Source: Trichobilharzia regenti (lineage: Eukaryota; Platyhelminthes; Trematoda; Strigeidida; Schistosomatidae). Taken from it: DNA of 64,000 nt. The notes under the pieces were generated by a model that worked only from the letters and a program-made list of their open reading frames with translations, was not told the origin of the DNA and searched no databases. The position numbers and the translations under genes were made by a program. The stretch spans positions 32,417,379-32,481,378 of the forward strand of contig OX235263.1 in assembly GCA_944472135.2 (NCBI GenBank). Direction: 5' to 3'. Numbering within the stretch: the stretch's first letter is position 1; every line of letters starts with the position of its first letter. Shown piece by piece: positions 44,888 through 49,733 of this stretch.

Positions 44888-45293
44888 ATTGTACAGCTTG
44901 ATGATAAATTTCTTGAAAAGAGTCTCTTCGCTGAATCACTTGTTTTGATTTTCTATATGTTACAATGGGAATTCTCCATGAACTATTTTAAAGCACTTAT
45001 CTTCTCATGCAATCGGATAGTTTAGATAAGTCAATGTAGAGAAAGTGTGCTCTAGTTTCTGCTTCAAAATCGGCCTGAATTTTGAATAAATAAGTGTTTA
45101 AAGAGTGTAGAATCCACTCATTAAACAAATGTGTTAATTCAGTAATAATGATTAGGCAAAAGTTCCTCTAAATATTTTTAAACAGAGTTATACCATTGAT
45201 TACAAATTTGCTTCTTTTTTTCTTATCTAGGCATGTTTCCTTGGTTACGAAGTTGCTCTAAAGTTCTTGGACTATGCATTTCCAAATCTGTAA
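14745..45293 (+). CDS. SLC25A20: Mitochondrial carnitine/acylcarnitine carrier, 8 exons
   Basis: The product exchanges acylcarnitines for carnitine across the inner mitochondrial membrane to feed fatty-acid oxidation. Exons are 14745-14852, 16450-16667, 16700-16790, 18260-18380, 22168-22240, 24847-24953, 35281-35405 and 45231-45293. All junctions are GT-AG and phases match (0, 2, 0, 1, 2, 1, 0). The sum is 906 nt, or 301 aa, the length of the human protein. Three carrier repeats are visible, each with its P-x-[DE]-x2-[KR] signature: [11 protein letters not shown] across exons 1-2, [11 protein letters not shown] in exon 3 and [11 protein letters not shown] in exon 6. The family-typical RAFPANA segment joins exon 7 to a C-terminus ending FPNL. 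The ATG at 14745 gives a short polar N-terminus before the first helix (SFLAGGFGG). No damage is seen. Intron 2 is 32 bp; introns 6 (10,327 bp) and 7 (9,825 bp) are swollen by mobile elements. Confidence 0.95.
14853..16449 (+). other. Carrier intron 1, no feature recognised
   Basis: AT-rich intron ending in a T-rich tract and ctag. I saw no repeat family or coding motif in it. Confidence 0.6.
16450..16667 (+). CDS. SLC25A20: Carrier exon 2
   Basis: The exon starts VRLQTMP after acceptor ttttctag and encodes the matrix loop and helix 2, including LGLYKGM and the FFGYNLGKK segment. It ends in phase 2 at the donor aag|gtatat. Confidence 0.93.
16700..16790 (+). CDS. SLC25A20: Carrier exon 3
   Basis: This exon follows a 32 bp intron (16668-16699) and encodes helix 3 ([10 protein letters not shown]) with the second signature [11 protein letters not shown]. 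The donor is cag|gtaaga, phase 0. Reading through the micro-intron would give a stop soon after, so it must be spliced. Confidence 0.92.
16791..18259 (+). other. Carrier intron 3, no feature recognised
   Basis: The intron contains no reverse transcriptase or tRNA-like motif that I can see. A stretch at about 17210-17300 with a gcgggtggttattac phrase faintly resembles 27410-27425, perhaps a shared old repeat. Confidence 0.45.
18260..18380 (+). CDS. SLC25A20: Carrier exon 4
   Basis: The exon starts VQSNS after acceptor tttacag, contains the [12 protein letters not shown] segment of the second repeat, and ends in phase 1 with cgag|gtatga. Confidence 0.92.
18864..18890. repeat. TA microsatellite
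   Basis: About 13 TA dinucleotides in intron 4. Confidence 0.9.
19020..19235 (+). mobile_element. Sm-alpha-like SINE, copy 1
   Basis: A tRNA-like B-box (gggtgcgaatccc) is followed by a hammerhead-like block and the family tail (ctgtcc, then ggttctataact, then atcaatccgtgatcaact). The same order recurs at 23199, 28126 and 34940. The left part is less well preserved. Confidence 0.6.
19096..19149 (+). ncRNA. Decayed hammerhead ribozyme
   Basis: The core reads CCGATGA where CTGATGA is expected, one change at the catalytic U position. It is followed by a stem II with loop caaacta, then GAAA, a CAGCTG-type stem III and the TC cleavage step. Sm-alpha SINEs of schistosomes are known to carry hammerheads. 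Confidence 0.55.
19507..19642. repeat. Perfect 58-bp inverted repeat
   Basis: Arms 19507-19564 and 19585-19642 are perfectly complementary around a 20 bp loop (19565-19584) that contains ctgatga and cgtttcgag. A diverged single arm appears at about 52524-52562. It may be the junction of two inverted copies of a dispersed element. Confidence 0.9.
20140..20618 (+). mobile_element. RTE-like LINE 3' fragment
   Basis: The + strand encodes pieces of the RTE C-terminus ([28 protein letters not shown]) with stops. The 3' untranslated phrase shared by the copies at 24241, 25388 and 29289 follows. It is cut at its 3' end by the SINE at 20619. Confidence 0.7.
20619..20811 (+). mobile_element. tRNA-derived SINE, family A, copy 1
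   Basis: A tRNA-like head with an A-box (tcggtggcacagcgtttagg) and a B-box (ggttcgatccgc) is followed by a body phrase (aatttgggctaccgatatc) and tail (ggaatcaagct). The same structure is found at 22265 (+) and 29851 (-). It sits inside the RTE 3' tail. Confidence 0.8.
21030..21360 (-). pseudogene. Penelope-like element, GIY-YIG endonuclease remnant
   Basis: On the minus strand around 21265-21205 the frame reads [19 protein letters not shown]. This matches the GIY-YIG nuclease start with its Cys-x2-Cys insert, as found at the C-terminus of Penelope-like elements. The frame is lost after the glutamine, so it is a remnant. Confidence 0.65.
21455..21671 (-). mobile_element. tRNA-derived SINE, family C, copy 1
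   Basis: The tRNA-like head lies at the right end, with its B-box as the inverted ggggatcgaaccccg. The body runs leftward to the shared end, which reads gagctctatgttccac-like on the minus strand. Sister copies lie at 28869 (+), 32785 (-) and 35811 (+). Confidence 0.8.
22168..22240 (+). CDS. SLC25A20: Carrier exon 5
   Basis: The exon encodes [19 protein letters not shown], helix 4 and the following loop, matching the family's DVPASGMYF region. The acceptor is attttag, the donor gccaa|gtaagc, phase 2. Confidence 0.92.
22265..22452 (+). mobile_element. tRNA-derived SINE, family A, copy 2
   Basis: Head tcggtggcccagtggttagg, B-box ggtttgatcccc, then the family body and a tail of tgtaatcaaaaataa. 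It begins only 24 bp after the exon 5 donor. Confidence 0.8.
23199..23425 (+). mobile_element. Sm-alpha-like SINE, copy 2
   Basis: A tRNA-like head (cccagtggtttaatgg, B-box gggttcgaacccc) is followed at 23283-23330 by a hammerhead-like block. In that block the CTGATGA box is reduced to ATGA, with stem II agtctcaaactagagc, GAAA and cagctgtcc. The family tail (ccaatttcagctc, tcaaacaaatccctt) ends the copy. Confidence 0.7.
24241..24426 (+). mobile_element. RTE-like LINE 3' end, severely 5'-truncated
   Basis: About 180 bp of the RTE 3' untranslated region ending in a CAGA microsatellite tail (24411-24424). It is nearly the reverse complement of 25388-25560, and the two flank exon 6. Confidence 0.75.
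24847..24953 (+). CDS. SLC25A20: Carrier exon 6
   Basis: This exon encodes the third carrier repeat start, [20 protein letters not shown], with the signature continuing LKSRLQS. Donor agtg|gtatgt, phase 1. Confidence 0.93.
25840..25975 (+). mobile_element. Nested RTE 3' end with 9-bp target duplication
   Basis: A 136 bp tail-only RTE copy ends in CAGA repeats. It is flanked by cgtaacaca at 25831-25839 and 25976-25984, and it splits the minus-strand RTE coding frame at GHVLR. Confidence 0.8.
25998..26860 (-). pseudogene. RTE reverse transcriptase, broken
   Basis: Two overlapping frames carry [17 protein letters not shown], the active site [12 protein letters not shown] at about 26540-26505, and then [20 protein letters not shown] and [18 protein letters not shown], all typical of the RTE clade. 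A frameshift near 26400 separates the halves. Confidence 0.8.
27231..28125. other. Intron 6 sequence, no gene recognised
   Basis: A stretch at 27400-27560 is richer in G and C and faintly repeats a phrase in intron 3. I could not assign it. Confidence 0.4.
28126..28345 (+). mobile_element. Sm-alpha-like SINE, copy 3 (best preserved)
   Basis: Head acccagtggctgaatactc with a B-box-like ggattcgaaatcc, the hammerhead block at 28201-28250, then the family tail (aactggtatcaatccgtt, aaatccttacaaa). Confidence 0.75.
28199..28252 (+). ncRNA. Hammerhead ribozyme with mutated core
   Basis: Stem I strands tactg and cagtg pair. The core reads CCAATGA instead of CTGATGA, with the U and G both changed. 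Stem II is gtcc-caaacta-ggac, then GAAA, a self-complementary CAGCTG as stem III, and a cleavage step GTC/CAG. The two core changes should abolish cleavage. Confidence 0.65.
28869..29075 (+). mobile_element. tRNA-derived SINE, family C, diverged copy
   Basis: The head (tcgtaggttgactggtagaa) is diverged. The body (gtaaaaataaacaccactgct) and end (tccctatgttccactcgg) match family C. Confidence 0.6.
29326..29655 (+). pseudogene. RTE reverse transcriptase fragment
   Basis: Residues 18-35 hold [18 protein letters not shown], and [12 protein letters not shown] follows near 65-77. The frame ends early after a frameshift in the connection region. It is a close relative of the minus-strand copy at 25998-26860. 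Confidence 0.75.
29851..30035 (-). mobile_element. tRNA-derived SINE, family A, copy 3 (nested)
   Basis: Reverse complement of the family A structure, with an inverted B-box gggatcgaacctc. It interrupts the RTE copy between codons for the KERVY and SSVRS phrases. Confidence 0.8.
31190..31420 (+). mobile_element. Old RTE 3' fragment
   Basis: Diverged phrases parallel to the RTE C-terminal region (ttccttgacgagaaatattagctgaca; ccaatggctccggagacca; gatatggctcagaatagttctca) in the same order as the better copies. It is weak and heavily mutated. Confidence 0.4.
31948..32560. repeat. Dispersed repeat, left arm of an inverted pair
   Basis: It starts with a CTTTA microsatellite and shares about 400 bp (31948-32345) with the reverse complement of 33773-34143. 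No coding motif is recognised. The part after 32345 is not shared. Confidence 0.7.
32785..33016 (-). mobile_element. tRNA-derived SINE, family C, copy 2
   Basis: The inverted tRNA-like head has B-box ggggatcgaacccc near the right end, and the shared 3' end (tggaacatagagcttcaag on the + strand) lies at 32800-32820. Confidence 0.8.
33665..34148. repeat. Dispersed repeat, right arm of an inverted pair
   Basis: The part 33773-34143 is the reverse complement of 31948-32345 and ends with an AAGTA microsatellite. The part 33668-33750 has long G and C runs not present in the other copy. Confidence 0.7.
34940..35110 (+). mobile_element. Sm-alpha-like SINE, copy 4 (diverged)
   Basis: The head (ctcagtgtctgaatgg, B-box-like ggattcgagagtcgg) is followed at 35018-35066 by a decayed hammerhead. 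The first core box is lost, stem II atcccaaactaggac is kept, and GAAA is changed to GGAA. The tail matches the family. Confidence 0.6.
35281..35405 (+). CDS. SLC25A20: Carrier exon 7
   Basis: The exon encodes [18 protein letters not shown] and the family-specific [17 protein letters not shown]. Acceptor tctttacag, donor gcg|gtaagc, phase 0. Confidence 0.94.
35811..36035 (+). mobile_element. tRNA-derived SINE, family C, copy 3
   Basis: Head gtcggtggtatggcggttagg, B-box ggttcgatcccc, body with gaggctagcaatatcatcc, and the 3' end ttgaagctctatgttccacc shared with the RTE at 45765. Confidence 0.8.
36343..36537 (-). repeat. Gypsy LTR 1 (3' LTR of copy A)
   Basis: 195 bp, TG...CA, next to the left target duplication tacac. 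Confidence 0.92.
36572..40117 (-). CDS. Gypsy Gag-Pol polyprotein, copy A, intact
   Basis: A single 1,181 aa frame without breaks. Gag occupies about residues 1-200. Two C-x2-C-x4-H-x4-C knuckles lie at 212-225 and 232-245. The protease active site VDTGSS is at about 292-297. Reverse transcriptase runs from about 420 to 600, with its first Asp in [11 protein letters not shown] at about 501 and the active-site box FAYIDN at 561-566. RNase H starts at VVETDASD (about 703-710). The integrase has an H-H-C-C finger (about 835-874) and DDE residues Asp in LTLIDEY (about 920), Asp in HTDRG (about 959) and Glu in GQVERLNG (about 995). The second active-site Asp of YxDD is Asn here. This variant is shared by both copies and may be a lineage trait rather than damage. 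The start lies only 22 bp inside the LTR, with no separate gag frame. Confidence 0.92.
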   Translation of the reverse strand: MERFFRPDRFDVEPNAVGAAKKWDHWFATFSYFIESMGSENPSKLHILFNHISTSVYECISECKTYEEAIDTLKSLYMQPCNEVFARHLLATCKQESGENLDQFVRRLKSLTTDCSFRAVTAEEHRNESLRDSFISGIQSSMIRQRLLEQRTLTFQAAYDQARALEMAHQQSQSYNNPVTPCASISLHDVPHSSDSTPSVNETTIAAVESKCFFCGNRRHPRSKCPARDAVCKACGKQGHFQKVCRSAPSTKKGPSSVNSIISSLVVASAPQSLTDAVTQLTVNGKSMQALVDTGSSESYISSSVVRKYNWKVHKSRNRITMASTNLTSHTEGHCFLSICYKNHTYDLFKFSILHNLCADVLLGHDFLKLHKHIEIPFGGSKPPFSLCGLPCVRVDLPTLFENLSKDCKPIAIKSRRYSREDESFISTEVNRLLQEGVIEPSNSPWRAQVLVTSNERHKKRMVVDYSQTINRFTFLDAYPLPRIDEMIEKIAQYDIFSTLDLKNAYHQIALRNEDKPYTAFEACGKLYQFCRIPFGVTNGVACFQRIIDELISKEQLTSTFAYIDNVTICGKTQEEHDKNLNKFMVAARNYGITLNDSKSVISSRSIQLLGYEVSKGVIKPDPDRLKPLRDLEPPTDIKSQQRAVGLFAYYSQWIPRFSDKIHPLVNNRIFPLDIETRNAFDKLKDDLERAVVVVVDPKAPLVVETDASDVSIAATLNQNGKPVAFFSRSLSRSEKHHSSVEKEAYAVVEAIRKWKHYLLGNHFKLVTDQRSVAFMFDKIHKGKIKNDKIMRWRIELSPYQYDIIYRPGRDNQAADTFSRSFCGSLQSVCDLKFLHDSMCHPGVVRMMHFVRSRNLPFSLDEVRNVTSKCVTCCELKPQFYNPSNFKLIKATQPFERLSIDFKGPLPSASRNHYLLTLIDEYSRFPFAFACPDMSSQTVMNCLCQLFSIFGMPSYIHTDRGAAFMSTELRAFLLEKGVATSRTTSYNPQANGQVERLNGTLWRAITLALRSRGLPTAQWESVLLDALHSIRSLLCTATNATPHERLFTYNRRSTSGTTLPTWLTVPGPVLLRRSVRQSKFDPLVEEVELLNCNPQFAHVRFGNGREDTVALHHLAPKGEDIDQVENSIPEGDAIPEQQVNGDATTDPNILREENTTETNNGRILLEKQQRVRPYNLRTREA
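40122..40138 (-). promoter_or_regulatory. Putative self-priming site, copy A
   Basis: These 17 nt start 1 nt after the LTR in the sense direction. They are perfectly complementary to 17 nt inside the same LTR (40218-40234). No tRNA-complementary site is evident in the 22 bp leader. Confidence 0.65.
40140..40334 (-). repeat. Gypsy LTR 2 (shared middle LTR)
   Basis: 195 bp. It serves as 5' LTR of copy A and 3' LTR of copy B. I saw no difference from LTR 1. Confidence 0.92.
40369..43914 (-). CDS. Gypsy Gag-Pol polyprotein, copy B, intact
   Basis: The predicted protein is identical to that of copy A over all 1,181 residues, including the two CCHC knuckles, the protease DTG, the YIDN reverse transcriptase box, RNase H and the integrase DDE. 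Nucleotide differences I noticed are silent: a/g at 40024 versus 43821, c/t at 36920 versus 40717, and t/c near 38270 versus 42067. Identity of both proteins implies a very recent duplication or a dimeric insertion. Confidence 0.92.
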   Translation of the reverse strand: MERFFRPDRFDVEPNAVGAAKKWDHWFATFSYFIESMGSENPSKLHILFNHISTSVYECISECKTYEEAIDTLKSLYMQPCNEVFARHLLATCKQESGENLDQFVRRLKSLTTDCSFRAVTAEEHRNESLRDSFISGIQSSMIRQRLLEQRTLTFQAAYDQARALEMAHQQSQSYNNPVTPCASISLHDVPHSSDSTPSVNETTIAAVESKCFFCGNRRHPRSKCPARDAVCKACGKQGHFQKVCRSAPSTKKGPSSVNSIISSLVVASAPQSLTDAVTQLTVNGKSMQALVDTGSSESYISSSVVRKYNWKVHKSRNRITMASTNLTSHTEGHCFLSICYKNHTYDLFKFSILHNLCADVLLGHDFLKLHKHIEIPFGGSKPPFSLCGLPCVRVDLPTLFENLSKDCKPIAIKSRRYSREDESFISTEVNRLLQEGVIEPSNSPWRAQVLVTSNERHKKRMVVDYSQTINRFTFLDAYPLPRIDEMIEKIAQYDIFSTLDLKNAYHQIALRNEDKPYTAFEACGKLYQFCRIPFGVTNGVACFQRIIDELISKEQLTSTFAYIDNVTICGKTQEEHDKNLNKFMVAARNYGITLNDSKSVISSRSIQLLGYEVSKGVIKPDPDRLKPLRDLEPPTDIKSQQRAVGLFAYYSQWIPRFSDKIHPLVNNRIFPLDIETRNAFDKLKDDLERAVVVVVDPKAPLVVETDASDVSIAATLNQNGKPVAFFSRSLSRSEKHHSSVEKEAYAVVEAIRKWKHYLLGNHFKLVTDQRSVAFMFDKIHKGKIKNDKIMRWRIELSPYQYDIIYRPGRDNQAADTFSRSFCGSLQSVCDLKFLHDSMCHPGVVRMMHFVRSRNLPFSLDEVRNVTSKCVTCCELKPQFYNPSNFKLIKATQPFERLSIDFKGPLPSASRNHYLLTLIDEYSRFPFAFACPDMSSQTVMNCLCQLFSIFGMPSYIHTDRGAAFMSTELRAFLLEKGVATSRTTSYNPQANGQVERLNGTLWRAITLALRSRGLPTAQWESVLLDALHSIRSLLCTATNATPHERLFTYNRRSTSGTTLPTWLTVPGPVLLRRSVRQSKFDPLVEEVELLNCNPQFAHVRFGNGREDTVALHHLAPKGEDIDQVENSIPEGDAIPEQQVNGDATTDPNILREENTTETNNGRILLEKQQRVRPYNLRTREA
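43919..43935 (-). promoter_or_regulatory. Putative self-priming site, copy B
   Basis: 17 nt directly after LTR 3 (1 nt gap) are the perfect complement of LTR positions 44015-44031. In sense orientation that LTR stretch begins about 25 nt after a TATA-like box (44051-44058, tttatatg in sense). It would therefore be the 5' end of the transcript. The same 17 nt contain an AATAAA. Confidence 0.7.
43937..44131 (-). repeat. Gypsy LTR 3 (5' LTR of copy B)
   Basis: 195 bp, with one base different from LTRs 1 and 2 (gttgacaaca versus gttcacaaca at the end). It carries the TATA-like box and the predicted RNA start at about 44031. The right target duplication tacac follows. Confidence 0.92.
44643..44947. 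repeat. Imperfect inverted repeat around a TA microsatellite
   Basis: Arms of about 65 bp (44643-44710 and 44881-44947) pair with a small indel. The space between includes a run of about 20 TA units (44844-44884). The arms are close to exon 8 and could be a fold-back element. Confidence 0.8.
45231..45293 (+). CDS. SLC25A20: Carrier exon 8 with stop
   Basis: The acceptor ttatctag is followed by [20 protein letters not shown] and TAA at 45291-45293, the last helix and end of the carrier. Confidence 0.94.
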   Translation, partial: ACFLGYEVALKFLDYAFPNL

Positions 45294-45634
45294 AATAACT
45301 CACTCACTCACTACTGCTCAGATTATTACTTCCAAACAGAGAATCGTTGTCATCGAACCGTTAGTTACTAGCTATCATCAATCGACTGCCTTTCCATTTC
45401 ATACTTTGTATTATCTTTTCTTCCTGAAAATCTTGAAATACGTCATCATGGTTGTGATAGTCATTTATGATAATAATCGATTCAGTTTGTAAAGTTACTG
45501 ACGTTGTTTTACAATACAATACACTTTATATGATCAGGCATACTTTTAGAGGTTTGGCTGTGTAGTGTATGGAAGGTGTGTTTTCATTCTGTCTTTCTAA
45601 AATCTTATGACGATTGTCGTTGTATTTGAAAAAA

Positions 45635-45640
45635 AATAAA
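45635..45640 (+). terminator. Putative polyadenylation signal of the carrier gene
   Basis: AATAAA in an A-rich stretch 342 bp after the stop codon. No better candidate is seen before the RTE element at 45765. Confidence 0.45.
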
Positions 45641-45764
45641 ATCAATACTGTTACTAGGAAGAGTATTCTGGATAAGAAATGTAACAACAGCTTATTTGTA
45701 GGCTGCACTGCAGACTTTTCGTTTTGACTTCAATAGGAAGGCATTTCTGGTTTTTTCCCTTCAT

Positions 45765-47385
45765 TATTATTATTATTGTTCCCTTGAGTTCCTAGTGGAA
45801 CATAGGGCTTCAACTGCACGTCTCCATTTGCTTCTGTCTTCTGCCGTACTTTTCACCTGCATCCATTTTAGTCCATACTCTTTCAACTCCTCTTCACACG
45901 ATCTTCTCCATGTCACCCTTGAACGTCCCGCTCACCGCTTCCCTTTCAGGTTCCACTCGAGCAATGGCCTGACGCGCGCGCGATGTCACCCAACGGCCTC
46001 CTCAGCGAGTAGTGTCCAATCCATCTCCACTTCCTCCTGCATATTTGTTGGTTGGTGATTGGTTCTTGTTTTGTTTGTCTCTGATCCGTATAGAAGCACT
46101 GACTTTACATTGGAGTTGAAAATCCGGATCTTATTTTTGATGCTGAGTGCTGTTGACTTCCACACAGACTCAAGAGTAATGAGAGCTTACCTTGCTTTTC
46201 CGATTCTGGCTTTGATATCCTCGTCCGTTCCGCCTGTAGTTGAATCGATGCTTCCCAGGTCAGTAGGTGAAGGAGGTTGTTTCCTTCAGGTTCCTCCCAT
46301 TTATGCTGGCTGATTGTTGTCTGTTGTTGTTGCTGGTGTTGGCCAGGAATCTTCATCACCTCTGTTTTATCTATGTTTACCTGAAGTGAAGTCTTATCTT
46401 CGATGCTTCTTCTGCCAGCTTGTTGCTTTTCACTTGCCTATCTTCCAGTTTGTGGGAAATCAGACATATATCACATCAGCGAAATCCAGATCCTCCAAGT
46501 TTTTTGTGTGTCCATTTTATGTATGTTTCCTCATTGCCCGTTGTCTGTCGCATTATCCAATCTACTGGAATCAGGAAAATCATTGGCAATAGTAGACAGC
46601 CTTGCCTCACTCCTGTCCTCACTTCGAAGGCTTCCATAAGTTTCCCGTTGTGAATTACTTGGCATGCAGCATTGTCGTATAACTGTTGGATGAGATGCAC
46701 AATTGTCGATGGCATCCCGTAGTTTCGAAGTAGTTGCCAATTGACCTCTCCATCGACGCCGTCGAAGGCCTTTCCAAAGTCGATGAAGTTGAGATAGAGA
46801 GATGACTGCCATTCCAAGCTTCGTTCAATGATGATTCGTAGAGTGGCGATTTGATCAATACATTATTTGTTTCTCCTGAATCCGGCCTGTTCCGGTCGAA
46901 GTTTTTCATCAAGCGCTTGTTTGATTCTCTCCAGGATGATGCGGCTCAGTATTTTGCTTTGGATGGAGAGGAGCATAATTCCGCGCCAGTTTTTACATTG
47001 ACTTAAGTCTCCTTTCTTTGGAAGTTTGAATAAGTATCCTTTCTTCCAATCCTCGGGTACTTTGCCCTCTTTCCACACCTTCTCCAGCAGTGGTGTTATC
47101 AAGTCCGCTGTTGTCTCTGGGTCCATTTTCAATGCTTCTGCTGGGATTCCATCTGGTCCTGCTGCTTTTCCAGCTTTTAGCATCTTGATTGCATTCAGGA
47201 CTTCTGATTTCGTCGGAGGGTCGATGTTCACTGGTAGTTCTGCTTCCGTTGTTGGTATTGTTGGGCGCGTTGTAGGTGGCGGTCGATTTAGAAGTCTTTT
47301 GAAGTGTTCAGCCCAGTGTTTTCTTTGTTCCACCTCTTTGGTGATTGACTTTCCATTGTCATCCTTTTCTGACTTCGATCAAAGT
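45765..47385 (-). mobile_element. RTE-like LINE (second subfamily), 5'-truncated
   Basis: Sense order on the minus strand: polymerase start (KAGPDG-type and LPKKGDLSQCKNWRGI) at 47333-46863, catalytic region at 46817-46476, and C-terminus ending near 45790 (DRSKWRRAVEAL). An ATT-repeat tail lies at 45765-45780. Frameshifts occur near 46860 and 46470. The 5' end breaks directly into Penelope sequence at about 47390. Confidence 0.8.
46400..47385 (-). pseudogene. RTE reverse transcriptase, frameshifted
   Basis: The first piece (156 aa) has AGPDGIPAEALK, WKKGYLFKLPKKGD, NWRGIMLLS and AGFRRNK. The second has FIDFGKAFDGVD and RTGVRQGC. The YxDD box is not in the open piece and must lie past a frameshift. 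It belongs to a different subfamily from the copies in intron 6. Confidence 0.75.
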
Positions 47386-47389
47386 ATCA

Positions 47390-48000
47390 TATACAATGTT
47401 TAATTTATCTTCAATTACTTCTGAGTATATAGCTCTCACTAACTCTGTGGCTGAGGGTCTTTACTAAATTTCTTTTGTACTTGAGAGGAACGGAGCTGTG
47501 AAAATGTGTATATTGTCCTGTCCAATTACTTTTTCTATGCAAATTTCTTTTTATGCTACCATCTGGTTTTCTTGTAAGTAGGACATCCAGGAAGGCGATT
47601 CTGATTTGGGATTCCTCTTCGCATGTGAAAATCATAGCCGAATGTACTTCATTGAATTCGGTAATTATCGTACTCTTATCTGAATCATTATCACAAAGAA
47701 TTAAAATGTCATCCATATACTGGCAATAAAATGAGAACTTACTGATAAGGTTGTTCAAAAGTCCATTTTTCTAGCTTACTTAGAAAGAAATCAGCCAAAA
47801 TTGGATCCAATGGGGAGCCCATCGCCCACTGTAGAGCCTGATGATGAAGTAATCGCAAACAGTATAGTCGATTTATTCAAAATCCCTTTGAGACGAGCCA
47901 ATTGCCTGATACAGAGATTTTGTTGCATTTCGTGCATAATGATGCCTGTGGATTTTATTTCTAGTAGTAACTTTTCTATCTCAGCGTAAGTGGGTGCGTA
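47390..48000 (-). pseudogene. Penelope-like reverse transcriptase, C-terminal half
   Basis: An open piece at 47758-47411 has the active site YMDDILIL and the Penelope-typical continuation (FLDVLLTRKPDGS, then HRKSNWTGQYTHFHSS). Upstream, in another frame, lies GSPLDPILADFFLSKLE. At least one frameshift (near 47760) breaks it. Confidence 0.8.
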
Positions 48001-49106
48001 GTGAGCAGATTAATGTGTCAGTTTTGCAAGCACAATGAAATATGATATAATCTTCAAGTATACACTAATGTTAGCCGATATGACTGTTTCCATTAGGGAT
48101 TCAAATTATCCGACTGTGGGAAGTGCTGTTGACATAAAATAAGACAACACACACTAAGTAGCCATTCAGTTTTAGTAGGACAAACACGCTACATGTGGTT
48201 AAAGAGTGTAAGGTGAATATAAGAGAGTCATATTCGTGCTGTGAATAGGTGGTTATTTTCCTCTTGTAAAAGGCTACAAAAGAGAAGTAAAGGTGCTTAT
48301 TACATATAAGAGGGGATATTGCACAATTCAGCTCTTATACTCGATGAGCTGTGTCAGCCTTCTTAGACTGCTCATCACCCATTTGCATTGTATTTGAATA
48401 CTACCTGTTCATACTTACAAGACAGTAAGTTACTCAACCATCAATGTATGCCCGAGTGCCCAATCGATAATTCAGAAATAAAGCTGAAGTTTGTTGCGAG
48501 TAGTTGCACCTTTGCAAGGTTTAGAGTCTATACCGAAACGGTCGATACAATACGTTGAGGGTAGTGATACGTAATTTGGTTTCCAAAAGATAAAGATGAC
48601 AGCAGAAGAGGTTCGAGCACAATGTGCACTAACCTTGAATAATCAAGAGAGCACAATCAAACCTAACAAAAGTCTGAACAGGATACAAACATTGTCATCA
48701 CAAAGGCTGACAGGGGAGACTCGACGGCAGTTATGGACAAATCTGACTATATCAAGAAAGTCACTGAACACATTGCAACGGGTCAATATGAGGAAATTAA
48801 GAAGCCTGCAGATACAATAATGAATAAGATTAGGTAGTCTACAGTGAATTTAATACACAGAATGAAGCCATCACTGGGCGAGTCTAAATGGTTTAATGTA
48901 ATGCCTAAAACAAAAAATGCTTGTAGATTATATGGTACTATTAAAATACACAAGCCAGGTTAGCCCATACGATCAAAAGTAAATTTCAGAAATATCCCTA
49001 CTTATGAATTATCACAAAATACCTAGCTCTAATATTATGTCCCATTAGAAATCTTTCAAAACTTACGCCAGCTAATTCATATGAGATGAAAACTAAATTA
49101 AATGAT

Positions 49107-49187
49107 AATTGGTGGATGGTGGCTAGCAGTGGAATCCAGGACGAAATGCGCATCCTGGATTCCACTGCTAGCCACCATCCACCAATT
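49107..49187. repeat. Perfect 35-bp hairpin with hammerhead-like apex
   Basis: Arms 49107-49141 and 49153-49187 are exact complements around an 11 bp loop. The apex region reads ggacgaaatgcgcatcctgg, with the GAAA, short stem III and GGATTCCACTGC phrases known from schistosome hammerheads. No CTGATGA box is present here. Confidence 0.8.
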
Positions 49188-49382
49188 GTATACTAATTAA
49201 ATACCCAGACATCGTCGAAGCATCTGCACAAGAAGCCGACATGTCAACCTGAGACCGAGCACTTCGGTCCAATCAATCGACGGGAAAATCAAAAATTCAA
49301 TTCAATAAATTAAATGACATTCAAGTAGAGAGTGATGAAACAACGGTTAGTTTTGACATTATTAATCTTTATACTAATATAC

Positions 49383-49733
49383 GTTAGAGGTTGACGGTAT
49401 AGACGTTCACGAATTGTGCGGAGTATATTAACGCAAGATTCTTATACCAACAACTTCTCTAGTATTCGTTTCTCGTGTACTAAAGGCAAAGCAAAAGACC
49501 ACAATTGATTGTCCAAACTACGAGATATATTTCGGAACCAAACCACGGACTGAAGCGGAAGCTAAGCTGGTTAGTAATCGTGCACGAAAGTGACACGACG
49601 AAGTACCAAATGGCGAGGATGCTTGACCGGAAGCCTTCAGCTAAACAAGTCGACTTAAACATTAAGATCCAGCATCCAATGTTCACTGATGTTTCCTATG
49701 GTCAATAATTTTGGGGAATTACTTACCGCTACA
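49383..49733 (-). repeat. Solo LTR (Gypsy) inserted in the Penelope element
   Basis: In its own orientation it begins TGTAGCGGTAAG and ends CAACCTCTAAC. It is flanked by atac at 49379-49382 and 49734-49737. It is related along most of its length to the LTR at 53992. The Penelope frame reads NLYTNI before it and resumes in register after it (INVALEAV). Confidence 0.8.

Noticed and set aside
45795..46639. Several plus-strand frames over the RTE element
   Set aside because: Shadows of the minus-strand RTE coding sequence, which shows clear motifs.
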